64,000 nucleotides of DNA. Source: an uncultured Pseudomonadales bacterium. GTDB taxonomy: Bacteria; Pseudomonadota; Gammaproteobacteria; Pseudomonadales; Azotimanducaceae. Positions 1 through 8,735 of the stretch are shown here, one piece after another. A program made the translations under genes and the position numbers. Below the pieces are notes generated by a model. That model worked only from the letters and a program-made list of their open reading frames with translations. It made no database searches and had not been told where the DNA came from. The DNA is taken from positions 2,852,001 to 2,916,000 of the forward strand of contig OY282430.1 in NCBI GenBank assembly GCA_958296025.1, given 5' to 3'. Each line of letters opens with the position of its first letter. The first letter of the stretch is position 1.

Positions 1-1686
1 AGGCGGTTGCGGTAGGTGTGCTGTTCGTACAGTTCCGTCAGGGCCGGATGCAGGCCCGCCGGATGGGGTTCGGCCACCACCAGCGTCACCTGTTCCGGGT
101 TGACGTTGATTTCATCCACCGCCGGCAACGGCTGCAGGCGTTGATAGCAGGAACCTTCGGCCGGCTCGAATATCTCGGTCAGCCGCTCCTTGAGTTCCTT
201 GGTGGCTTGGTCGCGCAGGTAGGCGGGTCACCCGGGCGATCAGGTTCTGCACGTTGCGCAGGTGCAGGCGGCCGTCGCTGGTGGTGTGCAAGTACCAAGC
301 GGCGGTGGCCAAGCGGGCGATCACCTCCGTTTGCAGGCGAGAGACATCGCGGTTCGGGGTACACAGGTTGGCCACCAGTTCCGGGATGTGCAGGCCCTTG
401 ATGGCATTGGGCACGTTGGCTAGGGAGGCGATGAGCAGCAATCGCATGACGTCTTGAGCGTCTTCGCCGCCGAGATTTGCATCAATGGTCTGCGCCACCG
501 CATTGCCGCCCGAGGCGATGTCGTGGGCGATGGCGTTGCCTAGGGTGGGGTTGATCTGGTTGATTTCGGTCAGCGTCTCCCGGCTTTCCAAGTCCAGATC
601 ATGGGGGGCGATGAGATAGGGGTCAGGGCCGCTTTCCCAAATCCGCGCAACGATGATCCGCATCAGGCGGATCAGCCCGCGGGTTTGCTGAAAGCCTTGG
701 TTCTCCCGGAACCGGCCATACAGGTCGCGGATGGCGGGGTGAAAGGGGTAGGACTCCACGATTTGGTTGGCGAACTGCTCCGGCGAGGCGTTGGTCACGT
801 CCATCTGCTTCGCCTCCCGAACCGCCTTGGCGTAGCCTTGCGCGACCTGCTCAACTTCGTCTTCGCTAGGCAGCGTTTGGAAAATGCGCTTGCGCAGGAT
901 GTGGTAGAACTCATCCGAATTCATGCGGACGGGCTCCAGGTTCATTGCGGTGCGGCCCGTCTCCGCCTCCAAGTTGTCCAGCGCTGCGACGATCTGCGCC
1001 GCCCCCTCCCCATAGGACGCCTTCAGGTCGGAGATGACCAAGCAGACGTTGCGCAACTCATCCCGACCCACCGCCACCAGCAGGTTCGACAGCGCCGTGG
1101 TGGTGACCGCCGACAGGTCCGAATTGCCGATGCTCTTGGACGCGGCATTGACGAAGTCAGGCGGCAGCTCGTCCAGCATGATGACCAGCGGCGCCCCTTG
1201 CAGCAAGTGTACCCAAGCCGTTTGGCCGGGGGCGGCCAAGGGCGCGTAGTAGTCCTTGAACTGCTCCTTCTTGCCAAGCTGCTCCGCAATGGCGCCCCAA
1301 ATGCCCAGCGGCGCATCGCTTTCACGCCCGGAAAAGGCCACCACTCGGACAGGGCCAAGGGCAGCGCCGGGGCTGTAAAAGCCGCCCATGACTTCGGCCC
1401 GGCACTGCGGGTGCTTGGCCAGCAAGCCAAGCGCCAAGAGGTTGTGGGTTTTGCCGCCGCCCATAGCTTGGGTGAGCTTGAACACTCCTTGGGTGGATTT
1501 GCCTTCCAATCGGGTGAATGCTTCGGTCAGCAACGTCTTCATGCCCTCGGTGACGTAGTTCTCGGCGAAGAACTCGGCCGGGGCAATCCGGTTGTCGATC
1601 AGGTCGGAGAGATCGAGAACGGTGTCCCTCCGCGTGGGGTCAAACGCGCCCGGCCGGGGCTCGCAAGCCTGCTTTACGGTTTGCAA
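1..1686 (-). pseudogene. DUF499-type AAA ATPase, frameshifted and cut by window edge
   Basis: Large P-loop ATPase of the DUF499 family, which in other genomes sits beside DUF1156 methylase and helicase genes in defence islands. Walker A is AMGGGKTHNLL (K79, T80 from the TTG start at 1686); Walker B is VIMLDELPP (D172-E173). The intact frame covers about 486 residues to LIARVT near position 226. One base too many in the GGG run at 225-227 then throws the frame into an unrelated tail ending at 112. Removing one G restores a family-like continuation (AYLRDQATKELKERL...) that stays open to base 1. Family members are near 1000 aa, so the rest lies outside. This is either a real frameshift or an assembly indel in a short homopolymer. 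It lies 146 bp downstream of polA on the same strand; no partner defence gene is in view. The start is uncertain because no good ribosome site is seen before the TTG. Confidence 0.75.
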
Positions 1687-1832
1687 GATGGCATGTCCCG
1701 TTCGGTCATAAAAGTGCCGTTCGCCCCTTTGTTTTGTGCGTCATCGCCCTTTTCGGCTTGGGGGCAAAGCCGCACAGACGCACTGGTCGCTGAACGGGGA
1801 GTGTATCCCGGCGCAAAGCGAAGTTCACCCTC

Positions 1833-4544
1833 CTAGTGCGCCTCGTCCCAATTCGCCCCCACCCCGCAGTCCACCAGCAGGGGGACGGACAGGTTGGCGG
1901 CGGCGGACATGCGTTGGCGCACGCCGGCGATCAGTGCATCGACCGCATCCTCGGCCACCTCGAAGACCAGTTCGTCGTGGACCTGCATGATCATCAGGGC
2001 GTCGATGGCGTCGCCGGCAAGCCAGTCGTCCACGCTGAGCATGGCGCGCTTGATGATGTCCGCGGCGGTGCCCTGCAGGGGGGCGTTGATGGCGGTGCGC
2101 TCGGCGGCCCGCTGGCGATGCTTGAGGCGGGCGTTGATCTCGCGCAGGTAGAGGCGGCGCCCGAAGTGGGTTTCGACGTAACCTTGCTCGTGGGCTAGTT
2201 TGCGGGTGTCCCGCATGTACTGGTCCACCCCCGGATATTTGGCGAAGTATTGGTCGAAGATGGCTTGGGCGCTCTTGGGGTCGTTGCCTAACTGCCGGCT
2301 TAGCCCAAAGGCCGACATGCCGTACATCAGGCCGAAGTTCACCGCCTTGGCGTTGCGGCGCTGTGCGTCGGTTACCTGCTCCAGCGGTACGCCGAACACC
2401 TCCGCCGCGGTCGCTCGGTGGACGTCCAGGTTGGCTGCAAAGGCCGCCAGCAGCCCCTCGTCGCCGGAAAGATGGGCCATGATGCGCAGTTCGATCTGGC
2501 TGTAGTCCGCGGCCACGATGCGCCGTCCCGGCGGGGCGCAAAACGCCTCCCGCACCCGGCGCCCCTCCGGGGTGCGGATGGGGATGTTCTGCAGATTCGG
2601 GTCCGAGGACGCCAGCCGCCCGGTGGCGGCGTTGGCTTGGTGGTAGGAGGTGTGGATGCGCCCGGTGCGCTGCTCGATTTGCAGAGGCAGCTTGTCCGTA
2701 TAGGTGGTCTTCAGCTTGGTGAAGGCGCGGTAGTCCAATATGACCGCCGGCAGTGCGTGGTAGCCCCGTTCAGCCAGTTCCCGCAGCACCGGCTCCGCCG
2801 TTGACGGCTGGCCCTTGGGCGTCTTGCGCAGTTGCGGCAAGCCTAGGTAGTCGTAGAAGATCTCCCGCAACTGCTTGGGGCTGTCTAGGTTGAATTCGCG
2901 CCCGGCAAGGTTCCAAGCCTCAGTTTGCAGCCCAACGATGCGCTTCGCCAACTCAGCGCTGTGCTCGAACAGCAGGCCGCCGTCCAGCAGGGCGCCGTTG
3001 CGCTCCATGCGGGAAAGCACTTGGATCAGCGGTCTTTCGATGTCTTGGTAAACCTCGGTCAGACGAGGTTCGGCGGCCAGCTGCGGCCAAAGGGTCTCAT
3101 GCAGCCGCAGGGTCACATCCGCATCTTCGGCGGCGTAGTCCGCGGCGGCGGCCAGATCCACCTTGTCGAAGCTGACCTGCTTGGCGCCCTTGCCGGCCAC
3201 GTCCTCGTAGTGGGTGGTCTTGATGTCCAGATACTTTCCGGCCAGCTCATCCATGTTGTGGCGGCCGGCGGTGCTGTCCAGCACATAGGACTCCAGCATG
3301 GTGTCGTAGGCGATGCCAACCAAGGGGGCGCCTATCCTGGCCATCACGTTGATGTCGTACTTCAGATGATGGCCCACCTTGGCCCTGTTCGGGTCGGCAA
3401 GCAGCGGCCCGAGCTTGCTGAGCACCAAGTCCAAGGGCAATTGCGGCGGCGCACCCAGATAGCTGTGCCCTACGGGAACATAGGCGGCCTGGCCCGGCGT
3501 GACGGCGAAGGAGAAGCCCACCAAGTCCGCCTGCATGTAGTTGAGGCTGGTGGTCTCCGTGTCGAAGGCGAAATAGTCCGCCGCCTGGAGCCGGGCGATC
3601 CACTCATCCAGGGCGGCTTCCGTGGTCACGCATTCGTATTCGCGCTCACTGACGGTAGGCGGCGCGGCGGTTCTAAGCTCCTTAAGCCAGCTATTGAACT
3701 GATAACGCTCGAACAGAGATCGCAGCGCCTCCTGATCCTCCGGCGCCGGGATGAGGTCATCAAGCCCCAAGCCAACGTCCACATCGCACTTGATGGTGGC
3801 CAAGGTGCGGGAGAGCGGCAGCTGATCCAAGGTGGCGCGCAGGTTCTCCCCAATCTTGCCCTTGACCGCATCCGCCGCCGCCATCACCGCATCCAAGGAG
3901 CCGTACTGGTTCAGCCACTTGGCGGCGGTCTTCGGCCCCACCTTGGGCACGCCGGGGATGTTGTCCACCGCATCGCCCATCAGGGCCAGATAATCGACGA
4001 TCCGTTCCGGCGGCACACCGAACTTCTCCACCACCCCGGCCCGGTCCATCCGGGTGTCGCTCATGGTGTTGATCAGGGTGACGCGCTCCCCCACCAACTG
4101 GGCCATGTCCTTGTCCCCGGTGGAGATGACGACGCTGCGCCCGGCGGCGGCGGCCTGCACCGCCACGGTGCCGATCACGTCGTCCGCCTCGAAGCCCGGC
4201 ACGATCAACAGGGGCAGGCCCATGGCTTGGATGATCTCGTGAATGGGCTGGATCTGCTGACGCAGTTCAGGCGGCATGGAAGGACGGTTGGCCTTGTACT
4301 CCGGGTAAAGCTCGTCGCGAAAGGTCTTGCCCTTGGGGTCGAAGACGATGGCCAGGGAGCAGCCGGGATAGTCCTTGGCCAGCTTGCGCAGCATGGCCAC
4401 CACGCCCCTCACGGCACCGGTGGGAAAGCCGTCCGTGGTGGTCAGCGGCGGCAGCGCATGGAAGGCGCGAAATAGGTAGGATGAGCCGTCCACCAGAATA
4501 ATGGGTTTGTCGTTCGCCGCCGCGTCTGCCACCATTGCCCCCAT
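1833..4544 (-). CDS. polA: DNA polymerase I
   Basis: Replication and repair polymerase with Okazaki fragment processing. About 903 aa from the ATG at 4544 (a second ATG at 4535 is equally plausible), against 928 in E. coli. Three domains in order: the 5'-3' exonuclease (begins KPIILVDGSSYLFRAFHA, with the metal-site stretch GFEADDVIGT), a 3'-5' proofreading domain with DTETT acidic residues intact, and the polymerase domain with motif A DYSQIELRIMAHLSGDE, motif B RRNAKAVNFGLMYG and motif C MQVHDELVFEV. The frame is open further upstream to 4808, but that stretch overlaps the divergent DUF2782 gene and has no family resemblance. Only about 31 bp separate the two divergent starts, so their promoters must overlap or lie inside the opposing gene. 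Confidence 0.97.
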   Translation of the reverse strand: MGAMVADAAANDKPIILVDGSSYLFRAFHALPPLTTTDGFPTGAVRGVVAMLRKLAKDYPGCSLAIVFDPKGKTFRDELYPEYKANRPSMPPELRQQIQPIHEIIQAMGLPLLIVPGFEADDVIGTVAVQAAAAGRSVVISTGDKDMAQLVGERVTLINTMSDTRMDRAGVVEKFGVPPERIVDYLALMGDAVDNIPGVPKVGPKTAAKWLNQYGSLDAVMAAADAVKGKIGENLRATLDQLPLSRTLATIKCDVDVGLGLDDLIPAPEDQEALRSLFERYQFNSWLKELRTAAPPTVSEREYECVTTEAALDEWIARLQAADYFAFDTETTSLNYMQADLVGFSFAVTPGQAAYVPVGHSYLGAPPQLPLDLVLSKLGPLLADPNRAKVGHHLKYDINVMARIGAPLVGIAYDTMLESYVLDSTAGRHNMDELAGKYLDIKTTHYEDVAGKGAKQVSFDKVDLAAAADYAAEDADVTLRLHETLWPQLAAEPRLTEVYQDIERPLIQVLSRMERNGALLDGGLLFEHSAELAKRIVGLQTEAWNLAGREFNLDSPKQLREIFYDYLGLPQLRKTPKGQPSTAEPVLRELAERGYHALPAVILDYRAFTKLKTTYTDKLPLQIEQRTGRIHTSYHQANAATGRLASSDPNLQNIPIRTPEGRRVREAFCAPPGRRIVAADYSQIELRIMAHLSGDEGLLAAFAANLDVHRATAAEVFGVPLEQVTDAQRRNAKAVNFGLMYGMSAFGLSRQLGNDPKSAQAIFDQYFAKYPGVDQYMRDTRKLAHEQGYVETHFGRRLYLREINARLKHRQRAAERTAINAPLQGTAADIIKRAMLSVDDWLAGDAIDALMIMQVHDELVFEVAEDAVDALIAGVRQRMSAAANLSVPLLVDCGVGANWDEAH

Positions 4545-4575
4545 GCGCTTTGCGAAAGGAACAGTCTGGCCGCTT

Positions 4576-4965
4576 ATGAACCGATTGGCAATTGCCGCAA
4601 ACGGCCCGCCCCCGGAAAGACGCCAAGCCCCGGCCGCTTGGCTTGTGGGCGGTGGCTTGGGCAAGGGCCGGGGGCAAGGGAAGGCAATCAAGGCCCTTGT
4701 CGGAGCAGCGTTGCTGGGCTTGGCGGCGGCCGGCAACCTCAGCGCCGCCCCGCCGGAGGAATTGACCGGGCCGGACGTCACCATCATCGCCGGCGAGGAG
4801 CGCACCATCTACGAGTACCGGCAAAACGGCGTCCTGCGCATGGTCAAGATCGTGCCCAAATGGGGCAAGCCGTATTATCTCTATCCCCGGGACCAAACCA
4901 CCGGCTTCGGCGACCTGCAGGCGGCGGACATGCTGCTGCCCACCTGGGTGATCGTCGAGTTTTGA
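4576..4965 (+). CDS. DUF2782 family small exported protein
   Basis: Small protein of unknown function found beside polA and thrB in Pseudomonas relatives. The C-terminal family signature is clear: TIYEYRQNG, MVKIVPKWGKPYYLYP, then DLQAADMLLPTWVIVEF at the very end. A basic stretch followed by KALVGAALLGLAAAGNLSA gives a signal peptide ending near the start of AAPPEEL, so the protein is probably periplasmic. The ATG at 4576 leaves a long 40-residue basic leader before the hydrophobic segment. A GTG or TTG further in, just before the hydrophobic segment, may be the true start. It is divergent from polA. Confidence 0.8.
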   Translation: MNRLAIAANGPPPERRQAPAAWLVGGGLGKGRGQGKAIKALVGAALLGLAAAGNLSAAPPEELTGPDVTIIAGEERTIYEYRQNGVLRMVKIVPKWGKPYYLYPRDQTTGFGDLQAADMLLPTWVIVEF

Positions 4966-5100
4966 CTTACCGTGCAGCCAGCCCCTGGTTGCTCTCCGTC
5001 CATCGGCGCAGTTTCGCTAGGTTGCAAACGGGCGGGAGCACTGCTGCCGGGTTCTAGGCAGCGCACTGTCCCGTTGGTCCGTTCTGGTTGGCCGGACCTA
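4966..5100. other. Gap before miniature element, nothing recognised
   Basis: First part of a 320-bp interval between the DUF2782 and Uma2-type genes. I see no coding frame, tRNA or clear terminator here. The rest of the interval is occupied by the 161-bp palindromic element. Confidence 0.4.
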
Positions 5101-5261
5101 GTGTCCTGTCCCGCAAATTAGTGCGCTTTGGATGCGAGGGATTTTTGGCTCCTGGCAAGGCGCGACAACGCCGTGTGGCGGGCTCCACACAAGGCGGAGC
5201 AACGCAGCTAGAAGTCTAAAAGACCCATAGATAATGTGGTGTTGTTTGCGGGACAGGACAC
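5101..5261. mobile_element. 161-bp palindromic miniature element, copy A
   Basis: Non-coding element with perfect 17-bp terminal inverted repeats (GTGTCCTGTCCCGCAAA at 5101, its reverse complement ending at 5261) and a hairpin GTGTGG/CCACAC (5173-5178 and 5185-5190) exactly at the midpoint, so the whole unit is a long imperfect palindrome. A full-length copy in inverted orientation, also 161 bp, lies at 35855-36015 with only scattered differences, and a half copy lies at 22425. The left flank reads CCTA next to the element and the right flank of the other copy reads TAGG. CTAG around the ends suggests TA target duplication as in IS630/Tc1-type elements (inference). No transposase is encoded, so mobilisation would be in trans. 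It ends 24 bp before the Uma2-type gene and may supply its leader. Confidence 0.8.
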
Positions 5262-5285
5262 CAAGCTTGGGCCTACAATGCCCGC

Positions 5286-6389
5286 ATGAACACGAAACCA
5301 CTGAGGGCCGCTGCCAAGGGCGCCGCCGCCCAACCCAAGGCGGGCATTGCTGGTCAGCCTGATCCCTTGGCTAGCCCCGAGGCCGCAAAGGGCGGAGCAG
5401 CCCAGCCCAAGACAGGCCGGGCGGTGCGGCTGCGCGGCTTGGAGTTTCCCGGCTGCAAGCCGGTGCGCATGACGCGGGAGGACATCGCCAGCTTTGAGGG
5501 CCGCTTGGAGTTCTGGGATGCGGACGCCGCCACCGCCTGGGTTTGCGAACCCACCAACCCCTACCATGAACGCCCGTCCCGCCGGCTGGCCCGGCTGGTG
5601 GAGCGCATCGCCCTGGTGCGCGGTTCCCCCTTTGAATGCTACGGCCACATGGACCTGCTGCTGCGGGACCGGCAAGGCCATGCGTGGCGCATCATGCAGG
5701 CGGACGAGTCCCTCTACCTGCACCCCGGCAAGGCGCGGCTGCCGGGAATCTCCGCCATGGTGGTGGGGGAGGACGACTTTCCCGACTTGGTGCTGGAGGT
5801 GGACCACAGCACCGACGTGCGCCGGGGCAAGCTGAAGCTGTACGAGTCCTGGGGCTTCCCGGAGATCTGGGTGGAGGTGCCGGAGCAGCGGGCGCCGAGC
5901 CGCCCCCGCAGCCGCCTGCCGGAGTTGACGATCTACCTGCTGGAAGGCGACGCCTATGAGGTCTCCCCTGAGAGCCGCGCCTTCCCTAGCTGGACGGCGG
6001 AGGAGATACACGCCGCTCTGAACGAGGCCGAGCTCTCCACCCAAACGGTTGCCGCCTTGGAGCGGGTGGGCGCATCCCTAGGCGCACGGGAGGGCACTGG
6101 CCCGGACGACGACCCACAGATGCGCGATCACCTGCAGCAAGCTTTGGAGAAAGGCCGGGCAGAGGGCGAAGCCCAGGGCCGGGCAGAAGGCGAGGCCCTT
6201 GGCCGAAGCGAAGGTTTGGCCAAGGTCGTTCGCCAAATTCTGACGATCCGAGGCATTGAGTTTGCCGAAGAATTTTCCGCCAACGTGCCCGGCTTCGCAG
6301 AGGCGTCGGAAGAGGCCGCCGTCAACGCCGCTTCGGCCTGTGGCAGTGAGACGGACTTCAGAGTGCGCCTTCGGAATCTAGCCAGTTGA
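5286..6389 (+). CDS. Uma2-family (DUF820) PD-(D/E)XK nuclease-like protein
   Basis: 367 aa. The central region has the Uma2/DUF820 pattern: FPDLVLEVDHSTD (P166-D167, E171, D173), followed by GKLKLYESWGFPEIWVEVPE (K182/K184, G190, E193), matching the PD-(D/E)XK restriction-endonuclease-like core. The N-terminal 45 residues are Ala/Pro/Lys-rich and unlike the family. The C-terminus has a short glycine-glutamate repeat (GRAEGEAQ, GRAEGEAL, GRSEGLAK, residues about 290-315) that probably forms a helical or coiled segment, as in transposon-associated nucleases of the same fold. Function of the family is unknown. The gene is wedged between DUF2782 and thrB, which are neighbours in Pseudomonas, and starts 24 bp after a miniature element, so it is likely acquired. 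No clear ribosome site is seen. Confidence 0.75.
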   Translation: MNTKPLRAAAKGAAAQPKAGIAGQPDPLASPEAAKGGAAQPKTGRAVRLRGLEFPGCKPVRMTREDIASFEGRLEFWDADAATAWVCEPTNPYHERPSRRLARLVERIALVRGSPFECYGHMDLLLRDRQGHAWRIMQADESLYLHPGKARLPGISAMVVGEDDFPDLVLEVDHSTDVRRGKLKLYESWGFPEIWVEVPEQRAPSRPRSRLPELTIYLLEGDAYEVSPESRAFPSWTAEEIHAALNEAELSTQTVAALERVGASLGAREGTGPDDDPQMRDHLQQALEKGRAEGEAQGRAEGEALGRSEGLAKVVRQILTIRGIEFAEEFSANVPGFAEASEEAAVNAASACGSETDFRVRLRNLAS

Positions 6390-6669
6390 TGTCACGCCTC
6401 GCTTTGCCTTGGGGGACGATTCTAGATTCAAGCCACGAATGCCATTCCCCCCCCCCGAGGCGGGGCTTGGGCTGGCATGGGGCCGCACGGATGGAAAACG
6501 CCTCCTGATGTGTACTATGAGGTCGAACTGAAACTCATGCGAAATTGCACTTGATGCTTGCATCCAGGGGAACAAAATCACCCGAAATCCGGCTGGCGAT
6601 GGTGGCGGGCTGGGTGGTCCGTCCGGTCGCCGGTCCAATCGGCATGGGTGGGGGACGGAAGACGCTCGG
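6390..6669. other. Intergenic region with C10 tract
   Basis: 280-bp gap upstream of thrB. It contains a run of ten C (6447-6456) within an imperfect inverted repeat (ATGCCA before, TGGCAT after, about 6440-6480) that could be a weak terminator for the Uma2-type gene. The thrB ribosome site GGAAG lies at its end. No gene is seen. Confidence 0.4.
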
Positions 6670-7830
6670 ATGAACGTGGTCACGCACCTGGGCAAGGCGG
6701 ATCTGCAGTGCTTGCTGGAGCGCTACGAAGTCGGCGAGTTGATCGACTATTGGCCGGCGGTACACGGCATCGAGAACAGCAACTACTTTCTGCGCACAGG
6801 CTTTGACGGTGCGGTCCGGGAATGGGTGCTGACGGTGTTGGAGCAGGCTTCCTACGCCGGCGGCGTTCTCCCGCCTCTACTTGACCTCTGCGCCACAGCC
6901 GGGTTGCCGGTGGCGCCCATCGTGCGCAATGCCGCCGGCCGCGTTCACGAAACCCTGCACGGCAAGACGGTTCTGCTGACCCCACGGCTGCCGGGCGAAC
7001 ATCCGGCAACACCGACATCTGCTCAGGTCAAAACGCTCGGCAGCGCCATCGCCCAGCTGCACTTGGCGACGCGCAGGCCAGCCTTCGCCACGCCTCCCTA
7101 TCCCCGAAACGCAGCTTGGTTGCGTCGAGAAGCGGAAAGCGCCCGCCAACACCTGCGCCGACCGGCAAGCCGGCCCACTGATACCAACGACAGTACGCCG
7201 CCGGCCGAAGGGGCAGCCAATGCTAAGGCGCAAAACGACGGCGCCGCTGCTCTAGGGTTGCAAAAACCGGCGGCTTACGCACCAGGAGACCACCATGCCT
7301 TTCAACCGGAAGGTCCGCCACCCGGTCAGTCCCCGCCGGCGTCTGCAGCGGATGAGGATATTCTCCTGTTGGACGCCATGCTCGGCAACGCGACTGATGC
7401 GCTGCGCCAAGCGGAAGCCGACCGCCTGCCCCGCGGCGTCGTTCATGGTGACCTGTTCCGCGACAATGTGCTGTTTGCAGGCGACCGGCTAACCGGTTTG
7501 CTGGACTTTCACCACGCTGCTGTGGGCTACCTGATCTACGATCTAGCCGTGGCCGCCAACGATTGGTGCAGCCGCCCCGACGGACGCCTCGACCCCAGCC
7601 AAGCCAACGCCTTGCTCGCCGCCTACCGCCGCCTTCGCCCGTTGACGGACGCCGAGCTCGCCGCCTTCCCCAGCTTTATGGCCTACGCCGCCCTGGCCTT
7701 CTGGCTTTCCCGCCTGTCCGCCGCCAGCAAGGCGCAAAGCGGTTTGCCGGTGCGCGTGAGGGATCCCGATGAATTTCGGCGCATCGGCGCCGACCGGACG
7801 ATGAGGCGGTTCCGCCCCGAACTCTCCTGA
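6670..7830 (+). CDS. thrB: Homoserine kinase (protein-kinase-fold type)
   Basis: Phosphorylates L-homoserine in threonine synthesis. This is the APH/choline-kinase-like ThrB of pseudomonads, not the GHMP type of E. coli. Seen: N-terminal GIENSNYFLRT, catalytic loop VVHGDLFRDNVLF (H259, D261, N266) and the metal-binding aspartate in GLLDFHHA (D279). At 386 aa it is about 70 residues longer than usual. The extra length is a Pro/Ala-rich, low-complexity stretch at about 164-229 between the lobes, with Asn/Asp/Gln-rich text unlike the rest. GGAAG about nine bases before the ATG supports the start. Its position downstream of DUF2782 and polA matches Pseudomonas order except for the inserted Uma2-type gene and miniature element. 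Confidence 0.88.
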   Translation: MNVVTHLGKADLQCLLERYEVGELIDYWPAVHGIENSNYFLRTGFDGAVREWVLTVLEQASYAGGVLPPLLDLCATAGLPVAPIVRNAAGRVHETLHGKTVLLTPRLPGEHPATPTSAQVKTLGSAIAQLHLATRRPAFATPPYPRNAAWLRREAESARQHLRRPASRPTDTNDSTPPAEGAANAKAQNDGAAALGLQKPAAYAPGDHHAFQPEGPPPGQSPPASAADEDILLLDAMLGNATDALRQAEADRLPRGVVHGDLFRDNVLFAGDRLTGLLDFHHAAVGYLIYDLAVAANDWCSRPDGRLDPSQANALLAAYRRLRPLTDAELAAFPSFMAYAALAFWLSRLSAASKAQSGLPVRVRDPDEFRRIGADRTMRRFRPELS

Positions 7831-7852
7831 GGGTTCGGCGCCCTCCAGGGCG

Positions 7853-7999
7853 TTATCGTTCAACCTGCTTCAACTCATCCATCGCTTCCCGCAGGAACCC
7901 ATCAGGAAGACCATCTGCGCTGGAGTATCTTGCCCTCCGATGTGTGCCGTTCAGGTTGACCATGCAAAGCGCCCCACCCTCCGAGTCGCACAACACCAT
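7853..7999 (-). CDS. Possible small protein downstream of pyrE
   Basis: 48-codon frame (MVLCDSEGG...REAMDELKQVER) after pyrE on the same strand. The same frame is open further upstream, giving a protein-like stretch (EVHPTPDGEIAVVAPGGYG) that runs into the end of pyrE, so the true start may be earlier or the piece may be a remnant. I do not recognise a family. Composition (charged C-terminal helix, Gly/Asp turns) looks protein-like rather than random. No ribosome site was confirmed. Confidence 0.3.
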   Translation of the reverse strand: MVLCDSEGGALCMVNLNGTHRRARYSSADGLPDGFLREAMDELKQVER

Positions 8000-8063
8000 T
8001 ACCGAACGACCGTATCCCCCCGGCGCAACCACTGCGATTTCACCATCGGGCGTGGGGTGAACT

Positions 8064-8714
8064 TCAGCCCGGTGCGCAGAATGCCCGCTGGTGCTGGAGC
8101 ATGGCTGCTAGCTGATCACCGTCTGCGCCGGTTTGCTCAAGGTAGGCGATCAGGTCGGTCAAGTTGGCGATGCTGATGACCGGCACGTCCAACCCGGAGG
8201 CCAGGCGAGCGGCGGCGGTTTGCCCGTCGGCTAGGACCTCTTGGCGGTCCAAGGCGATGGCGACGCCGACCAAGGTGGCGCCGGCGTCCTTGATGAGGGC
8301 GGCGGCCTCGTATTTGGCTGCGCCCTCGGTGACCACGTCGTCGATCATGAACACGCGCCCGACCAGCGGCGCACCCACCAGCACGCCGCCTTCGCCGTGG
8401 GCCTTGGCCTCCTTGCGGTTGTACGCCACGCCGACGCTGCGGCCCCGCTCGGCGCAGGCGATGGCCGTGGCCACGGCGATGGGAATGCCCTTGTAGGCGG
8501 GGCCGAACAGTATCTCGAAAGCCACGCCGGAGGCTTCAATGGCGTCCGCATAGTGGCGGCCCAACTCGGCCAGTTCGGCACCGCCGCTGACGTTGCCGAG
8601 GTTGAAGAAGTAGGGGCTGCGGCGGCCGGACTTCAGCTCGAAGTCCCCGAAGCGGAGCACGTCCTGGCGGATCATCGAAGCGATAAACGCCTGCTTGTCG
8701 AGAGGTGGGTTCAT
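8064..8714 (-). CDS. pyrE: Orotate phosphoribosyltransferase
   Basis: Adds phosphoribosyl from PRPP to orotate, giving OMP, in pyrimidine synthesis. 216 aa from ATG 8714, close to the E. coli length. Seen: FELKSGRRSPYFFNLG near the N-terminus, GPAYKGIPIA for the substrate loop, the flexible loop YNRKEAKAHGEGG, and the PRPP-binding motif VFMIDDVVTEGAA. GGAGG about eight bases upstream fixes the start; the longer open frame to 8885 is not used. It follows rph on the same strand with a 157-bp gap holding a strong GC hairpin, recalling the rph-pyrE arrangement of enterobacteria. Confidence 0.96.
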   Translation of the reverse strand: MNPPLDKQAFIASMIRQDVLRFGDFELKSGRRSPYFFNLGNVSGGAELAELGRHYADAIEASGVAFEILFGPAYKGIPIAVATAIACAERGRSVGVAYNRKEAKAHGEGGVLVGAPLVGRVFMIDDVVTEGAAKYEAAALIKDAGATLVGVAIALDRQEVLADGQTAAARLASGLDVPVISIANLTDLIAYLEQTGADGDQLAAMLQHQRAFCAPG

Positions 8715-8735
8715 GGTAACGCCCTCCGCAGTGCC

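Noticed and set aside
601-1836. 411-codon plus-strand frame opposite the DUF499 gene
   Set aside because: Antisense to a protein with intact Walker motifs and no family resemblance of its own.
2925-4475. 516-codon plus-strand frame opposite polA
   Set aside because: Antisense to conserved polymerase I domains; composition (His/Gln/Gly/Arg) is typical of shadow frames in high-GC DNA.
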